Below are positions 62,406 to 64,000 of a stretch of 64,000 nt of DNA, piece after piece. Source of the stretch: Methanobrevibacter sp. YE315 (GTDB lineage: Archaea > Methanobacteriota > Methanobacteria > Methanobacteriales > Methanobacteriaceae); assembly GCF_001548675.1 (NCBI RefSeq), contig NZ_CP010834.1:1027501-1091500 (forward strand). Reading direction: 5' to 3'. The notes under the pieces are model-generated. The model worked only from the letters and a program-made list of their open reading frames with translations, did not search any database and was not told the origin of the DNA. Position numbers and translations under genes: made by a program. How positions within the stretch are numbered: the stretch's first letter is position 1; every line of letters starts with the position of its first letter.

Positions 62406-64000
62406 ATGGAATTCAACAAAAATCAGGAAGATGTAATCAATTTTGGAAAAGGAACTCTTTTAGTAGAAGCCGGCCCAGGCTCAGGCAAAACTACAGTCAT
62501 TGTAAGCAGAATCATTCATCTAATCGAAAGCGGCGTCAACCCAGAGGAATTTCTAGTAATCACATTTACAAGAAAAGCCGCCGAAAACCTAAAAAACAAA
62601 CTCAAAACCTCTCTTTCAGACGAAACCATTTCAAAAATGCAAATCTCCACTATCCATTCATTCTGCCTGGAATACCTCAAGACCAAAAACCAATTTTTAA
62701 ATCTAATTGACGATGACTCCTCAGAAAAGAAGGCATTGTTCATTCAAAAATTCAAAGACAAATTAGGATTTACAAAGGAATACACTCTACTAGATTACCA
62801 AATCTCTTCAGTAATTAACAAATTTGGGGAGTACACATGTTTTAATGTCAACTCAAAAGAGCTAACAGATTACATTAAAGACACAAGACCAATTTCACAA
62901 AACTACATAGATTTCATCAGCTCCTTAAATCACTTTTCCAAAAAGAGAGTCGAAGATGAAGATTTAAAGGATGACTGGTATAATGCAAGATACCTGCAGA
63001 TTGCAAAATCATACCCAATTTACCTCAAGCTTCTGGATGAATTTGACTATGTCGACTATGACACATTACAGCTTAAAACTCTAAAAGAACTCAAAAAGGA
63101 TCCGGAAACTCCATACAACTGCATTCTAATTGACGAGTTTCAGGACACTGATCCATTGCAATTTAAAATCTTCGAAATATTAAGAAAAAACTCAGACTAT
63201 TTCACTGCAGTCGGTGACGTTGACCAGCACATCTACGCCTTTAGAAGCTCCTACAGCGATTATTTTAAGGAATTATGTGAAAATGCACCTCATGAACTAA
63301 TCAGTCTTAACACCAATTACCGTTCAACTGAAGATATAGTCGAATTGACTGAAGAGTTCATTGAAGAGTACAGAAAGGACTATTCCCAGAAGCACATGGT
63401 CAGCTACAATCTAGGATATACCAATCCTTCATTATTCATAAAAGTCGAATCACCGCAAGATGAGGCAAATCAGATTTTCAACACAATCCAGTACCTAAAA
63501 CATAACAAAGATGTAAATTATGAAGACATTGCAGTACTTTACAGAAAGCATTACAACAAAACAATTCCGGAATTAATCAGACTGCTGGATGAAAACAGCA
63601 TCAATTTCACCATACGCGGCCAGGCAGACTTGAAAGATCAGGTTGAAGTCAAATCTGTCATTCTTTTGCTGTGGTATATTACTAGAAGAACAGATAACTT
63701 GTATGTTTCTTCACAGGATGAATTAAAAGAGCTGAACCTTAAAGGATTCTGCACAGATGATGAGGAGGATACAATCTGGTCACTTGCAGATGAAACTAAA
63801 CAGTACCTGACTGAGCTTCAGGATTCATACCATGATGAGCTTTTAAGAATTGAAAATCAAATCCGCCAAAAAGAAGGAAGAAACAAAGTTAGAGCAGTTC
63901 ACAACATCAGAAAAAACGAAGACCAGGATACATTATATGAAATCTTCAATCAAGTTGAAAAGCCAGTAGTGGATTTATCCAAAATCAGCAATGATAAAGA
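62406..64000 (+). CDS. UvrD/PcrA-type superfamily 1 helicase, 3' end outside window
   Basis: The frame is open from the ATG at 62406 to the edge of the window (531 codons seen). Walker A EAGPGSGKTT is at about residues 22-30, then ITFTRKAAENLKNKL (motif Ia), STIHSFCLEYL, CILIDEFQDTDPLQFKIFEI (motif II), GDVDQHIYAFRSS (motif III) and SLNTNYRSTEDIVELTEEFI (motif IV). It is a 3'-5' DNA helicase of DNA repair or defence. GAGGTATCATA precedes the ATG. Codon choice here is more chromosomal-like (less extreme AT) than in the DISARM-like operon upstream, so the island may end at about 62.3 kb. Confidence 0.88.
   Translation, partial: MEFNKNQEDVINFGKGTLLVEAGPGSGKTTVIVSRIIHLIESGVNPEEFLVITFTRKAAENLKNKLKTSLSDETISKMQISTIHSFCLEYLKTKNQFLNLIDDDSSEKKALFIQKFKDKLGFTKEYTLLDYQISSVINKFGEYTCFNVNSKELTDYIKDTRPISQNYIDFISSLNHFSKKRVEDEDLKDDWYNARYLQIAKSYPIYLKLLDEFDYVDYDTLQLKTLKELKKDPETPYNCILIDEFQDTDPLQFKIFEILRKNSDYFTAVGDVDQHIYAFRSSYSDYFKELCENAPHELISLNTNYRSTEDIVELTEEFIEEYRKDYSQKHMVSYNLGYTNPSLFIKVESPQDEANQIFNTIQYLKHNKDVNYEDIAVLYRKHYNKTIPELIRLLDENSINFTIRGQADLKDQVEVKSVILLLWYITRRTDNLYVSSQDELKELNLKGFCTDDEEDTIWSLADETKQYLTELQDSYHDELLRIENQIRQKEGRNKVRAVHNIRKNEDQDTLYEIFNQVEKPVVDLSKISNDK

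Noticed and set aside
1-64000. tRNA, rRNA, insertion sequences and attachment sites
   Set aside because: No cloverleaf-like or rRNA-like segments, no complete transposase with terminal repeats, and no tRNA-flanking direct repeats were seen by eye.

Overview
The window looks like chromosomal DNA from a Methanobacteriaceae archaeon, most likely Methanobrevibacter. The evidence is the strongly AT-rich sequence, archaeal TATA-box promoters, an archaeal-type thymidylate synthase, a giant secreted Asn/Thr-rich adhesin with beta-helix, Cna_B and DUF11 domains, a papain-like protease carrying Ig-like repeats, and many small zinc-ribbon proteins. The genus is inferred from gene content alone.

Layout. 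1-8.6 kb: 3' part of a secreted C1-type cysteine protease/adhesin, thymidylate synthase, a hexapeptide acetyltransferase with a zinc-peptidase-like membrane protein, a K+ channel, and an XRE-cupin regulator / 51-aa protein / acyl-CoA synthetase operon. 8.6-29.9 kb: a long AT-rich promoter region with palindromes, then one giant adhesin gene of about 6.8 thousand codons. Its core is 37 Cna_B domains, 35 of them spaced at exactly 288 bp. The frame is broken by five small indels inside about 0.93 kb that look like assembly-consensus errors. 30-38 kb: small genes, including a TPR protein, a decayed Rpn-type nuclease, a winged-helix regulator, three overlapping small ORFs, a second K+ channel, an EEP phosphatase/nuclease-like protein, a secreted metal-binding-domain protein and two zinc-ribbon membrane proteins.

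38.3-42.2 kb: a five-gene cluster of Ycf46-like AAA+ ATPase, Ycf35/DUF1257-like protein, DUF2997 protein, radical-SAM activase-like protein and a helix-hairpin-helix protein with three zinc ribbons. It resembles a cluster known from cyanobacteria and plastids, but here includes a radical-SAM enzyme. The first and last proteins end in the same short motif.

42.9-64 kb: a defence island. It holds a MazG-like pyrophosphatase plus DUF2075 nuclease-helicase; a leftward operon of AbrB-like protein, PD-(D/E)XK nuclease, membrane protein and a frameshifted HEPN-like protein; a C5-cytosine methyltransferase convergent with an Eco47II-family restriction enzyme; a DISARM-like operon (two unrecognised proteins, DrmA helicase, DrmB/DUF1998, an 869-aa zinc-ribbon degenerate-helicase-like protein); an AspBHI-like modification-dependent endonuclease; and the 5' part of a UvrD-type helicase. 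The strongest candidates for something undescribed are the DISARM-like core combined with Eco47II-type R-M and an AspBHI-like enzyme, the four-gene leftward operon, and the Ycf46-radical SAM cluster. All family names come from reading motifs; no database search was run.
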